Shown piece by piece: positions 36,286 through 45,889 of a stretch of DNA of 64,000 nucleotides. A model generated the notes under the pieces. It saw nothing but the letters and a program-made list of their open reading frames with translations. It had not been told where the DNA came from and ran no database searches. The stretch spans positions 434,001 to 498,000 of the forward strand of contig NZ_CP083911.1 of the NCBI RefSeq assembly GCF_020162115.1, written 5' to 3'. The DNA is from Tepidimonas taiwanensis (lineage in GTDB: Bacteria; Pseudomonadota; Gammaproteobacteria; Burkholderiales; Burkholderiaceae_C). Position 1 is the stretch's first letter. Each line of letters begins with the position of its first letter. The translations under genes were made by a program, and so were the position numbers.

Positions 36286-36323
36286 CCCCGACACCGGCCG
36301 GTGTGCGGGGATTTCGTCTTTTC
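36286..36323 (+). terminator. Rho-independent terminator after tRNA-Ser
   Basis: Starting nine bases after the tRNA, CCCCGACACCGG pairs with CCGGTGTGCGGGG (one bulged base), followed by a T-rich tail. This strong hairpin would end the tRNA transcript before the asparaginase gene. Confidence 0.75.
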
Positions 36324-36336
36324 AGGAGCATCGGCG

Positions 36337-37413
36337 ATGACAGCGACGGCAGGCACAGCGGCAACCGAGGCGCGGCGGGCGATCGTCGTGCTGGGCATGG
36401 GCGGCACGATCGCGGGGCGCGCCGCCGTGGCTGCCGACGTGGTCGGCTACCGCGCCGGCGTGGTGCCGGTGGCGGCGTTGCTGGAAGGGGTGCCGCTGCC
36501 CGCCGGGTGGCGCACCGAGGGCGAGCAGGTCGCCAACGTCGACAGCAAGGACATGGGGGTCCCGTTGTGGCGCGACCTGCTGGCGGCGGCGTACCGGCAC
36601 CTGCAGCGGTCGGACGTCGGGGCGCTCGTGGTCACCCACGGCACCGATACGCTGGAGGAAACGGCGTGGGTGCTGCAGGCGGTGCTGCAGCCCGAGCGGC
36701 CGGTGGTGTTGGTGGGGGCGATGCGCCCGGCCTCTGCGCTGGCACCGGACGGGCCGGGCAACCTCGCGGATGCCCTGACGCTCGCCGCCGACGCAGCCCA
36801 ACGCGGTATCGGCGGGGTGTGGGTGACGCTGGCAGGGCGGGTGTTCGATGCGCGCACGGTGCGCAAGGTGCACCCGATGCGTCTCGATGCCTTCGCAGGC
36901 GGGGACGCGGGGCCGGCCGCTTGGGTCGAGGCGGGCCGGGTGCGATGGCTCACCGCTGCGATGCCCGCCGCATCGGCGGACGCCGCGCGCGCGGCACGCA
37001 TCGACACGGTGCTGGCGGCGTCGGTCTGGCCGCGGGTGGAGTGGATCCACAGCCACGGCGGTGCCGACGGGGCGCTGGTGCGTGCGCTGTTGCAGCAGCG
37101 CCGGGCGGCGCTCGCCGGCGGGGACGCGGATCCGCCGCTGGCCGGGCTCGTGGTGGCCGGGACGGGCAACGGCTCGCTGCATACCGCGCTGACCGAAGCC
37201 CTGGCGCAGGCGGCGAGAGAGGGCGTTGCCGTGCGGGTGACGACCCGCTGCGCCGAAGGGGTGGTCGTCGGCGAGGGCGGGCGCGGCGGCAACATCTGGC
37301 CCGTGACCGACCTGCCGCCCGCCAAGGCGCGCATCGCGCTGGCGCTGGAGCTGCTGTGGCGCGCGGCAGGGGTACCCGTCAGTCCTGCAGGGCCTGGAAG
37401 ACGCGCTGAGTGA
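36337..37413 (+). CDS. L-asparaginase, type I-like (cytoplasmic)
   Basis: Hydrolyses asparagine to aspartate and ammonia. The 358 residues include the first catalytic Thr block VVLGMGGTIAG, the second (VVTHGTDTLEETA), and a Lys in GRVFDARTVRKVHP at the position of the family's catalytic lysine. No signal peptide is seen, so it should be cytoplasmic. A ribosome binding site (AGGAG) precedes ATG 36337. Its last 35 bases overlap the 3' end of adk on the other strand. Confidence 0.9.
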   Translation: MTATAGTAATEARRAIVVLGMGGTIAGRAAVAADVVGYRAGVVPVAALLEGVPLPAGWRTEGEQVANVDSKDMGVPLWRDLLAAAYRHLQRSDVGALVVTHGTDTLEETAWVLQAVLQPERPVVLVGAMRPASALAPDGPGNLADALTLAADAAQRGIGGVWVTLAGRVFDARTVRKVHPMRLDAFAGGDAGPAAWVEAGRVRWLTAAMPAASADAARAARIDTVLAASVWPRVEWIHSHGGADGALVRALLQQRRAALAGGDADPPLAGLVVAGTGNGSLHTALTEALAQAAREGVAVRVTTRCAEGVVVGEGGRGGNIWPVTDLPPAKARIALALELLWRAAGVPVSPAGPGRRAE

Positions 37414-38035
37414 TTTCCTCCACCGTGCCCAGCCCGCTGATGGCGCGGTATTTCGGGGCGACGCCGGGCTCGCGCTCGGCCCACTGGCGGTAATAGTCGA
37501 CCAGCGGACGCGTCTGCGCGGCGTAGACGTCGAGCCGCTTGCGCACGGTCTCTTCCTTGTCGTCGTCGCGCTGGATCAGGTCTTCCCCGGTGACGTCGTC
37601 CTTGCCTTCAACCTTCGGCGGGTTGAACTTGATGTGGTAGGTGCGCCCGGACGCCGGGTGCACGCGCCGGCCGCTCATGCGCTCGATGATCGCGTCGAAC
37701 GGCACGTCGATTTCGAGCACGTAGTCGATGCGCACCCCCGCCTCGCGCATCGCGTCGGCCTGGGGAATGGTGCGCGGGAAACCGTCGAACAGAAACCCGT
37801 TGGCGCAGTCCGGCTGGGCGATACGGTCTTTGACCAGATCGATGATCAGCGCGTCGCTGACGAGTCCGCCGGCGTCCATCACCTTCTTCGCCTCCAGTCC
37901 CAGCGGGGTCCCCGCCTTGACGGCCGCGCGCAGCATGTCACCGGTGGAGATCTGGGGGATGCCGTATTTCTGACAGATGAATGCCGCCTGTGTGCCCTTG
38001 CCAGCGCCCGGAGCGCCCAACAGGATCAGTCTCAT
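37379..38035 (-). CDS. adk: Adenylate kinase
   Basis: Interconverts AMP plus ATP with 2 ADP and balances adenine nucleotides. The 218 residues include P-loop ILLGAPGAGKGTQA, STGDMLRAAVKAGTPLG, FLFDGFPRTIPQADAM, and a full-length LID (GRRVHPASGRTYHIKFNPPK) without zinc cysteines, as in other proteobacteria. The ATG at 38035 is unambiguous. The 155-base gap to kdsB contains TATTCT (minus strand, 38141-38136), a possible -10 for adk itself. The 3' end overlaps the asparaginase gene. Confidence 0.96.
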   Translation of the reverse strand: MRLILLGAPGAGKGTQAAFICQKYGIPQISTGDMLRAAVKAGTPLGLEAKKVMDAGGLVSDALIIDLVKDRIAQPDCANGFLFDGFPRTIPQADAMREAGVRIDYVLEIDVPFDAIIERMSGRRVHPASGRTYHIKFNPPKVEGKDDVTGEDLIQRDDDKEETVRKRLDVYAAQTRPLVDYYRQWAEREPGVAPKYRAISGLGTVEEITQRVFQALQD

Positions 38036-38190
38036 GGGTTTCCTTTTCTCGTCGCGAACAGAGAGGTTTGCGGGGACCGCTGCGCAGGGTCTCCTCGTCG
38101 GTGACACAGCGGGTGGCGCTAGGCCAGCGGCCAAAAGAATAGCACGCCTGTCCCGACACAAACTGACAGCGGCGGATACCGCCCCGGGTG

Positions 38191-38979
38191 TCAGCGAGGT
38201 CCCTGGCCCCACAGCGCCCGCACGCGTTCCAGGTCGGCCGGGGTGTCGACGCCGGGGCCCGGGGCGTGCGCGGTCACGGTGACCGCGATGCGCTCGCCGT
38301 GCCACAGCACGCGCAGCTGTTCCAGCGACTCGCAGCGCTCGATGGGGGCCGGCGTCAGTTGGGGGAAGCGCCGCAGAAACCCGGCCCGGTAGGCGTAGAG
38401 GCCGATATGGCGCAGCGGCGCGGCCCCTGGGGGCCACGCCACGAGTTCCAGTGCCGTATCGTGGCGCGGCGCGTCGCGCCACCACGGCAGTGGGGCGCGG
38501 CTGAACAGCAGTGCGGTGCCGTGCCGGTCCAGCACGACCTTGACGACGTTCGGGTTGAACAGCTCGGCGGCCGACCCGATCGGATGGGCCGCCGTGGCCA
38601 TGACGCAGTCGGGGCGGCTGTGCAGGATTGTCGCCACCTCGCGCACCAGCGCCGGCGGGATCAGCGGCTCGTCGCCCTGGACGTTGACGACGATCGCGTC
38701 GTCAGGCAGCGCCAGCCGGTCCACCGCCTCGGCCAGCCGGTCACTGCCGCTGGCGTGGTCAATCCTTGTGAGGACGGCGTCCACACCGTGGGCGGCGCAG
38801 GCCTCGGCGATGGCCGCATCGTCGGTGGCCACCGTGCACGAGCGCGCACCGCTGGCGCGGGCGCGCTCGGCGACGCGCACCACCATCGGCGCCCCACCGA
38901 TGTCGGCCAGCGGCTTGTCCGGCAGCCGGGTGGAGGCCCGGCGGGCCGGGATGATGACGTCGAACGCGGGTGCGGTCAT
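38191..38979 (-). CDS. kdsB: 3-deoxy-manno-octulosonate cytidylyltransferase (CMP-KDO synthetase)
   Basis: Activates KDO with CTP for transfer to lipid A. The 262 residues include the nucleotide-binding opening VIIPARRASTRLPDKPLADI, VATDDAAIAEAC, HASGSDRLAEA, VVNVQGDEPLIPP and HIGLYAYRAGFL. It follows the Trm112-like gene by 36 bases, in the lpxK-Trm112-kdsB arrangement common in proteobacteria, so lipid A and KDO steps are co-expressed. Confidence 0.96.
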   Translation of the reverse strand: MTAPAFDVIIPARRASTRLPDKPLADIGGAPMVVRVAERARASGARSCTVATDDAAIAEACAAHGVDAVLTRIDHASGSDRLAEAVDRLALPDDAIVVNVQGDEPLIPPALVREVATILHSRPDCVMATAAHPIGSAAELFNPNVVKVVLDRHGTALLFSRAPLPWWRDAPRHDTALELVAWPPGAAPLRHIGLYAYRAGFLRRFPQLTPAPIERCESLEQLRVLWHGERIAVTVTAHAPGPGVDTPADLERVRALWGQGPR

Positions 38980-39015
38980 GCGGTCTGCTTCAGAGGGTGG
39001 TTGCAGGCGGCGGCT

Positions 39016-39225
39016 TCACGGCGCGGCCGGGCGTGGCGGTGCCAGCCGGTCCAGCTCGGCCTCGTCGAGCGCACGCGCTTCGTTTTCGAGCATGATCGGG
39101 ATGCCGTCCCGGATGGGGTAGGCCAGTCGCGCCCCGCGCGAGACCAGCTCCTGCGTCTCGCGCACGTAGACGAGCGGCCCTTTCGTGACCGGGCACACCA
39201 ACAGTTCGAGCAGCTTGCTGTCCAT
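39016..39225 (-). CDS. Trm112-like / UPF0434 small protein
   Basis: A 69-residue protein with a zinc-ribbon-like fold, LLELLVCPVTKGPLVY then RLAYPIRDGIPIMLENEARA. Only one cysteine of the eukaryotic Trm112 zinc site remains, as is usual in this bacterial family. Role unknown; it is consistently found between lpxK and kdsB. It starts seven bases after lpxK. Confidence 0.92.
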   Translation of the reverse strand: MDSKLLELLVCPVTKGPLVYVRETQELVSRGARLAYPIRDGIPIMLENEARALDEAELDRLAPPRPAAP

Positions 39226-39232
39226 GCGGCCA

Positions 39233-40312
39233 TCATAGCGCGCCGGGGCGCGGGCGCAGCGGCGCCAGCACCCGATCGACGGCGGCGTACCACGCCGGCT
39301 CGATGACCAGCCGCAGCGGTACGCGCCACACGGTCACCCTGTCCGGCAACGGCGCACGCTGCAGCTTGACGGCGTCCTTGTCCGTGCACAGCCACACGCG
39401 CGGCGCATCCGGCAACGCAGCGGCGCTGCGCAATGCGGCCAGCAGGTCGGCCGCTGACGCGTGGTCCGGCCGGGCGAGCGTGCGCGTCAGGTTAAGGCCG
39501 CGCGCGCGCAGCATGCCGAAGAACGCCGCCGGGCGCGCGATGCCGGCGATCGCGCCCAGCGGCGTGCCGTCGCGCGCCCAGTCCGCCAGCGGACGCGCGT
39601 GCCCCGCCGGGTCGAACGCCTGGTCAGCGAGTGCCCGCTCGGAGCGGAACTCTGGGTAGGGGTGCGGGCGCGGTCCCTCCCGCGGCGGGGCCGTCCGCAA
39701 CACGAGCGCCGGCCCGCCGCCCCAGATCGGTGCCGGCCAGGGCTGCCGCAGCGGCCCCGCCGGCAGCAGCCTGCCGTTGCCCACGTCGCGCTCGTCGAAC
39801 ACGACGATCGTCAGGTCGCGCGCCAGCGCCCAGTGCTGCATGCCGTCGTCGCTGACGACGATGTCGATCGCCGGGTGGCGCCGCAGCAGCGCCCGCGCCG
39901 CCGCCGGCCGGTCGGCGCCGACCGCGATCGGCACACCGGTCTCGCGCGCGATCAGCGCCGGCTCGTCGCCGCAGCGCTCGGGGTCGGCCAGGGCCCCCGG
40001 GTCGAGCACCAGCGGCTCACCCCGGCCGCCGCCGGTGCGCCCGTAGCCGCGCGAGACGACGCCCGGCATCCAGCCCCGCGTGCGCAGGTGGTGCAGCAGC
40101 GCGATCACGGTGGGCGTCTTGCCGGCGCCGCCGGCGACGACGTTGCCGACCACCACCACCGGCACCGGCAGGCGTTGCGCCGAGTGCCTGCGGTGGCGCC
40201 ACCACCAGCCGCGGGCGGCGAGCGCGGCGCCGTACAGGCACGCCAACGGCCGCAACGCCCATGCCAGCGGCCCGCGCGCCAGCCAGAGGCGGCCCGGGTC
40301 CGGCGCGGACAT
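39233..40312 (-). CDS. lpxK: Tetraacyldisaccharide 4'-kinase LpxK
   Basis: Adds the 4'-phosphate in lipid A synthesis at the inner membrane. The 359 residues include a hydrophobic N-terminal anchor (LAWALRPLACLYGAALAA), the P-loop VVVGNVVAGGAGKTPTV, VVSRGYGR, GDEPALIA and VVSDDGMQHWALARD. The start codon shares one base with the exbD stop (TGATG), so translation is probably coupled. The whole run exbB to kdsB looks like one transcript. Confidence 0.95.
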   Translation of the reverse strand: MSAPDPGRLWLARGPLAWALRPLACLYGAALAARGWWWRHRRHSAQRLPVPVVVVGNVVAGGAGKTPTVIALLHHLRTRGWMPGVVSRGYGRTGGGRGEPLVLDPGALADPERCGDEPALIARETGVPIAVGADRPAAARALLRRHPAIDIVVSDDGMQHWALARDLTIVVFDERDVGNGRLLPAGPLRQPWPAPIWGGGPALVLRTAPPREGPRPHPYPEFRSERALADQAFDPAGHARPLADWARDGTPLGAIAGIARPAAFFGMLRARGLNLTRTLARPDHASAADLLAALRSAAALPDAPRVWLCTDKDAVKLQRAPLPDRVTVWRVPLRLVIEPAWYAAVDRVLAPLRPRPGAL

Positions 40313-40731
40313 CAGCGGCCCTCGCCGCGCTGTGTGGAGAAGGTGATCTGCGTCAGCCCCGCCTGCCGCGCCGCGTCCATCACGTTGATGACGGACTGGT
40401 GGCTGGCGGCGGCGTCGGCCTGGATCACGAGGATCGGGTCCCGCCGCGCGGCGGCGGCGCCGCGTAGCGCGGTCATCAGCGCCTCGACGCCGTGCTGTTC
40501 CAGTAGCCGGTCATCGACCGCGTAGCGCCCGTCGGCGCCTACCGTGACCACCACTTCCGCCGGTGGCTGCGGTGGCTGTTCCGCGTTGGCCACCGGCAGG
40601 TTGACCTGCAGCGCGGTGCTCTGGCTGAACGTGGTGGTCAGCATCAGGAAGATCAGCACCACCAGCAGAATGTCGATGAACGGGATCAGATTGATCTCCG
40701 GCTCCTCGCGGTCGCCGTGCCGGAAGTTCAT
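40312..40731 (-). CDS. exbD: ExbD/TolR-family biopolymer transport protein
   Basis: A 139-residue inner-membrane protein that forms a proton-driven motor with ExbB. One N-terminal helix carries the essential Asp (INLIPFIDILLVVLIFLML), followed by a periplasmic domain. No TonB or TolA gene is nearby. In betaproteobacteria this exbBD pair is typically upstream of lpxK, which could mean a role in envelope maintenance rather than iron uptake; that is inference. It lies 24 bases after exbB. Confidence 0.9.
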   Translation of the reverse strand: MNFRHGDREEPEINLIPFIDILLVVLIFLMLTTTFSQSTALQVNLPVANAEQPPQPPAEVVVTVGADGRYAVDDRLLEQHGVEALMTALRGAAAARRDPILVIQADAAASHQSVINVMDAARQAGLTQITFSTQRGEGR

Positions 40732-40755
40732 GGGCGTCTCCTCGCTTGGGGGCCG

Positions 40756-41391
40756 TCAGCGCCGCAGGGTTAGCAGGTGGTGCACGAAGCGCTCCGCCGC
40801 GACCTCCATCTGCAGCAGCAGCGCGTCGGCGCGCGCGCGGTAGTAGCGCCAGAAGATCAGTGCCGGGATCGCGATGATCAGGCCGAACGCGGTGTTGTAG
40901 AGCGCCACCGAGATCCCGTGCGCGAGCTGCGCGGGGTTGCCGCCACCGGGCAGTAGGCCCCCGGGGCCCGCCTGGGAGCCGAAGATCTCGATCATGCCGA
41001 TCACCGTGCCCAGCAGGCCGAGCAGCGGCGCGGCCGACGCCACCGTCGCGAGCGCGCCGAGGTAGCGTTGCAGGCGCGCCGCCGCCAGCCGCCCCGCGGA
41101 TTCGAGCTGGGCCCGCAGCTCCGCCTCGGTCACGCCGGGGTTGGCGTGCAGCGCGCGAAAGCCACTGGCCAGCACGGCGCCGAGCAGCGAGTTCTCGGCG
41201 AGCTGCTCCACCACCGCCGGGGGCGGCACGCCGGCGCGCGAGGCCTGGATCGCCTCGTCGAGCAATGTCGGCGGGGCGACCTTGGTCGCGCGCAGACTGA
41301 CGGCGCGCTCGATGATCAGGGCCAGCCCCACGACGGAGCACACGATCAGGGTCCAGATGGGCCAGCCGGCGGCTTGTATGATCGACAACAA
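40756..41391 (-). CDS. exbB: ExbB/MotA-TolQ family proton channel protein
   Basis: A 211-residue inner-membrane proton-channel protein with three helices: LIVCSVVGLALIIERAVSL, the central block ASAAPLLGLLGTVIGMIEIF, and LYNTAFGLIIAIPALIFW. The last two carry the channel-lining family residues. The start is a TTG at 41391 preceded by GGGAGA; it gives MLSIIQAAGWPIW, the usual opening. A second TTG directly follows. The gene is divergent from xseA. Confidence 0.88.
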   Translation of the reverse strand: MLSIIQAAGWPIWTLIVCSVVGLALIIERAVSLRATKVAPPTLLDEAIQASRAGVPPPAVVEQLAENSLLGAVLASGFRALHANPGVTEAELRAQLESAGRLAAARLQRYLGALATVASAAPLLGLLGTVIGMIEIFGSQAGPGGLLPGGGNPAQLAHGISVALYNTAFGLIIAIPALIFWRYYRARADALLLQMEVAAERFVHHLLTLRR

Positions 41392-41488
41392 GACAGTCTC
41401 TCCCTTGCGATGCAGTTCGGTACGGTTGGCATTATCGGTCACGTGCACCGGGGTGCCGCTGCCCGGCGTGTTCCGATCCGGTGTCCCG

Positions 41489-42937
41489 ATGCCCCATGAT
41501 TCGCCCCCGCCGATGCCCGCGACCGACCGCGCCGCGGCGCTGACCTTCCCGCAGGCGTTCGCCCCACGCGGGGGCGCGGCCGCCGATCCCGATGACCCCC
41601 CGGCCTGGCCGGTGGGGGCGCTGGTGGCGGCGGTGGCGGATGCGTTGCGCGCGCGCTTCAACCCCGTGCGCGTGGCGGGGGAGGTCGCGGGCTGCCAGCG
41701 CGCCGCGAGCGGCCACGTGTATTTCACGCTGAAGGACGAACAGGGGCAGTTGCGCTGCGCGCTGTTCCGGCGCGCGGCCGAGGCGAGCCCCGTGGCGCTG
41801 CGCGACGGCCTGCGCATCGAGGCGCTCGGCCGGCTGGACGTCTATGCGCCGCGCGGCGACCTGCAGCTGATCGTCGAGCGCGTGCGCCTGGCGGGGCAGG
41901 GCGCGTTGTACGAAGCGTTTCTGCGCCTCAAGGCCCAGCTTGCCGCCGAGGGGCTGTTCGACGCCGCCCGCAAGCGCCCGCTGCCGCCATATCCCACCAG
42001 CATCGGGGTCGTCACGTCGCTGGAAGCGGCGGCGTTGCGCGACGTGGCCACCACGCTGGCGCGGCGCGTGCCGCACCTGCCGGTGTGGCTCTACCCGGCA
42101 CCGGTGCAGGGGGTGGAGGCGCCCGCGCGGCTGTGCGCGGCGCTGCAGCGCGCCTACGACGATCACCGCAGGCTCGGGCGGCCGTCGGTGCTGCTCGTCG
42201 TGCGTGGTGGCGGCTCGCTCGAAGACCTGTGGGCGTTCAACGACCCGGCGCTCGTGCGCCTGCTCGCGCGCGCGCCGATGCCGGTCGTCGTCGGCGTGGG
42301 GCACGAGACCGACTTCACGCTGGCCGACTTCGTCGCCGATCTGCGCGCGCCGACCCCGACGGCGGCGGCCGAGCTGTGCGCGCCCGCCGCCGAGGCGCTG
42401 CGCACGGCGCTGGCCCGCTGGCAGGAGCGGGCGACCGCCGCGCTGTGGCGGCGACTGGACACGGCGGCGCAGCGGTTGGACCGCGTGGCCCAGCGCCTTG
42501 GGCGCCCGTCGGCGGTGACGGGCCGCGAGCGCGCGCGCCTGCAGACGCTGGAACACCGGATGCAGCGCGCCGCGGCGTTGCGTACGGAGCGCGTGCGTCA
42601 GCAGCTCGAGCGGCTTGCGTTCGCATGGCGCGCCGCCGCGCAGCGCGAGACCGAACGGCGGGGCGAGCGACTGGCCCGGCTCGCCGACGCGTGGCAGGCG
42701 GCGACGAGCAGCGCGATCGACACGCAGTGGCAGCGGCTCGCGCGCGCGCAGACGCAGCTGGCGCTGCTCGATCCGCAACGCGTCGTGCAGCGCGGGTACG
42801 CGCTCGTGACCGACGCGGCCGGTCACGTCCTCACCGACGCCCGCCGGACCCGGCCCGGTGACGCGCTGCACGTGACCCTGGCCGCGGGACGGCTGGACGC
42901 GCGGGTCGAGACCGTGCACCTCGACCCGCCCCACTGA
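41489..42937 (+). CDS. xseA: Exodeoxyribonuclease VII large subunit
   Basis: Catalytic subunit of ExoVII, which degrades single-stranded DNA to oligonucleotides. The protein has 482 residues (474 if the ATG at 41513 is used). It has an N-terminal OB-fold (VRVAGEVAGCQRAASGHVYF, LKDEQGQLRCALFRR), the catalytic region (IGVVTSLEAAALRDV, VVRGGGSLEDLWAFNDP, GVGHETDFTLADFVADLRAP), and a long coiled-coil tail ending LLDPQRVVQRGYALV. The small subunit xseB is not in this window. Confidence 0.94.
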   Translation: MPHDSPPPMPATDRAAALTFPQAFAPRGGAAADPDDPPAWPVGALVAAVADALRARFNPVRVAGEVAGCQRAASGHVYFTLKDEQGQLRCALFRRAAEASPVALRDGLRIEALGRLDVYAPRGDLQLIVERVRLAGQGALYEAFLRLKAQLAAEGLFDAARKRPLPPYPTSIGVVTSLEAAALRDVATTLARRVPHLPVWLYPAPVQGVEAPARLCAALQRAYDDHRRLGRPSVLLVVRGGGSLEDLWAFNDPALVRLLARAPMPVVVGVGHETDFTLADFVADLRAPTPTAAAELCAPAAEALRTALARWQERATAALWRRLDTAAQRLDRVAQRLGRPSAVTGRERARLQTLEHRMQRAAALRTERVRQQLERLAFAWRAAAQRETERRGERLARLADAWQAATSSAIDTQWQRLARAQTQLALLDPQRVVQRGYALVTDAAGHVLTDARRTRPGDALHVTLAAGRLDARVETVHLDPPH

Positions 42938-43037
42938 AGGCGCATCCCGGGCGGGGACAAGCGCCACCGGCCAACGCGTGCTTGGTCCACCTTGCCTACA
43001 ATGCGAACGCCCATAACGACTCGGAAGAGGAAACACC

Positions 43038-43625
43038 ATGGAACACACTTTGCCCCCCCTGCCGTTCGCGATCGATGCCCTGGAGCCGTACTACTCCAAG
43101 GAAACGCTGGAATACCACCACGGCAAGCACCACAACGCGTACGTCGTCAACCTGAACAACCTGCAAAAAGGCACCGAGTACGAGTCGATGGCGCTGGAGG
43201 ACATCATCCGCAAGGCGCCCAACCCCGGCCCGATCTACAACAACGCCGCGCAGGTGTGGAACCACACGTTCTTCTGGAACTGCATGAAGCCGGGCGGCGG
43301 CGGTGAGCCCACCGGGGCGCTGGCGGCGGCGATCAACGCCAAGTGGGGCAGCTACGCCGCCTTCCGTGACGCGTTCGTCAAGAGCGCGGTCGGCAATTTC
43401 GGCTCCGGCTGGACGTGGCTGGTCAAAAAGCCGGACGGCAGCGTCGATATCGTCAACACCGGTGCCGCAGGCACGCCGCTGACCACCGCCGACAAGGCGC
43501 TGCTGACGGTGGATGTGTGGGAGCACGCCTACTACATCGATTACCGCAACCTGCGCCAGAAGTTCGTCGAGACCTTCCTCGACAAGCTGGTCAACTGGGA
43601 CTTCGCCCTGGCCAATTACGCCTGA
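43038..43625 (+). CDS. sodB: Superoxide dismutase, Fe type
   Basis: Cytoplasmic superoxide dismutase of 195 residues. Metal ligands lie in EYHHGKHHNAYV (His), AAQVWNHTFFWNCM (His) and VDVWEHAYYIDYRN (Asp, His). AQVWNHTFFW and FGSGWTWLV are typical of the iron form. A ribosome binding site (AGAGGA) precedes ATG 43038. It is a single gene between xseA and the convergent DUF192 gene. A GC-rich hairpin downstream (43707-43731) lacks a T tract. Confidence 0.96.
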   Translation: MEHTLPPLPFAIDALEPYYSKETLEYHHGKHHNAYVVNLNNLQKGTEYESMALEDIIRKAPNPGPIYNNAAQVWNHTFFWNCMKPGGGGEPTGALAAAINAKWGSYAAFRDAFVKSAVGNFGSGWTWLVKKPDGSVDIVNTGAAGTPLTTADKALLTVDVWEHAYYIDYRNLRQKFVETFLDKLVNWDFALANYA

Positions 43626-43797
43626 GCCCGGCGAGCGCGGCGGGCTCGCGCACGGGCCCGTCCGACGGCGTCGCGCGGCAGCGCGCGCCGGCGCCTCAGG
43701 GCCGGCCGCGCGGGGGCAATCGCCCCGCGGGTATGGGCTGGCAGCGTCGCGTTGGTGGACGCGGCGACGAGCGTCCCCGGCATGGCCCGTGTGCAAC

Positions 43798-44349
43798 TCA
43801 ACGCGTGCCAAACGGCGCGCCTGCGAGGCGGAACCCAGCCCCGATGCCGCGCTGCGCAAACCAGCCGCGCGGCATTTCCAGCACGAAACGCACCGGCTCG
43901 CCGGAGCAGTGGTTCGTTTCGTCGTGCGGGCGCATGTCGGCCAGGTTGACGATGCGCCCGTCCTCGGCGAGGAACGCCGCGGTGAGCGGGATGAAGGTAT
44001 TTTTCATCCAGAAGCACTGCACCGCCGGCGCGTCGAACACGAACAGCATCCCCTCGTTCGGCCCGAGCTCGCGCCGCCACATCAGGCCGATGGCGCGCTG
44101 CGCCGGCGTGGCGGCGACTTGCGCGTCGATGCGGTGCATACCAGCGCGCAGCGTCACGCGCGGCAGATCCCGCTGCGGCTCGGACGGCTGGGCCGCAGCA
44201 CCCGTGCCCGCGAGCAGCGCCGCCACGGCCGTTATCGCCGTCATTGCGGTGACCGCACCCCGGCACCACCGCCGGGTGCCGAACGATCGATCCCGCGCAC
44301 GCCCCGAGGGGCTGGCAGGGAATCCCAAGCGGGGAGGGGTCGCGCGCAT
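43798..44349 (-). CDS. DUF192 exported protein
   Basis: A 183-residue protein with a hydrophobic export segment (ITAVAALLAGTGAAAQ) and a DUF192 domain (QRAIGLMWRRELGPNEGMLF, VQCFWMKNTFIPLTAAFL, FVLEMPRGWFAQRGI). Function of the domain is unknown. The ATG at 44349 leaves about 35 basic residues before the signal; the inner Met in AVTAMTAITA is a plausible true start. The gene is divergent from icd with 95 bases between. Confidence 0.88.
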   Translation of the reverse strand: MRATPPRLGFPASPSGRARDRSFGTRRWCRGAVTAMTAITAVAALLAGTGAAAQPSEPQRDLPRVTLRAGMHRIDAQVAATPAQRAIGLMWRRELGPNEGMLFVFDAPAVQCFWMKNTFIPLTAAFLAEDGRIVNLADMRPHDETNHCSGEPVRFVLEMPRGWFAQRGIGAGFRLAGAPFGTR

Positions 44350-44444
44350 GTCAGGTTGACGGAGGGATTCTCGATAGAATTGATTGTAGGGCCCCGCGCC
44401 TACCCGGCGTGCGGGCATTACACCCCCAAACGGAGACCCCGCTC

Positions 44445-45698
<1,254 letters not shown>

Positions 45699-45756
45699 CA
45701 AGCTGCCCGCGCACACGGTGGCGGCCCTGTACGCTTGCCGTGTCGGTGGCGCAAGG

Positions 45757-45790
45757 TGGCACCGCATAATGAGCGGTGCCATTCGTTTTT
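45757..45790 (+). terminator. Rho-independent terminator after icd
   Basis: A perfect nine-pair stem TGGCACCGC / GCGGTGCCA with loop ATAATGA is followed by TTCGTTTTT. It begins 58 bases after the icd stop and separates icd from the ODP-like gene. Confidence 0.88.
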
Positions 45791-45889
45791 GGTCTGCACA
45801 GTGGGTGTCGATCCAACGCGGTGGCCGACACCGTGGGTTGGTGCCGTTGATCGTTGAGTTTTTGTTGACTTTCAGGGAGTGGCGTACGC

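Noticed and set aside
43707..43731. Hairpin CGCGGGG / CCCCGCG downstream of sodB, considered as a terminator
   Set aside because: No T-rich tail on either strand; could still be a Rho-independent pause, but support is too weak.
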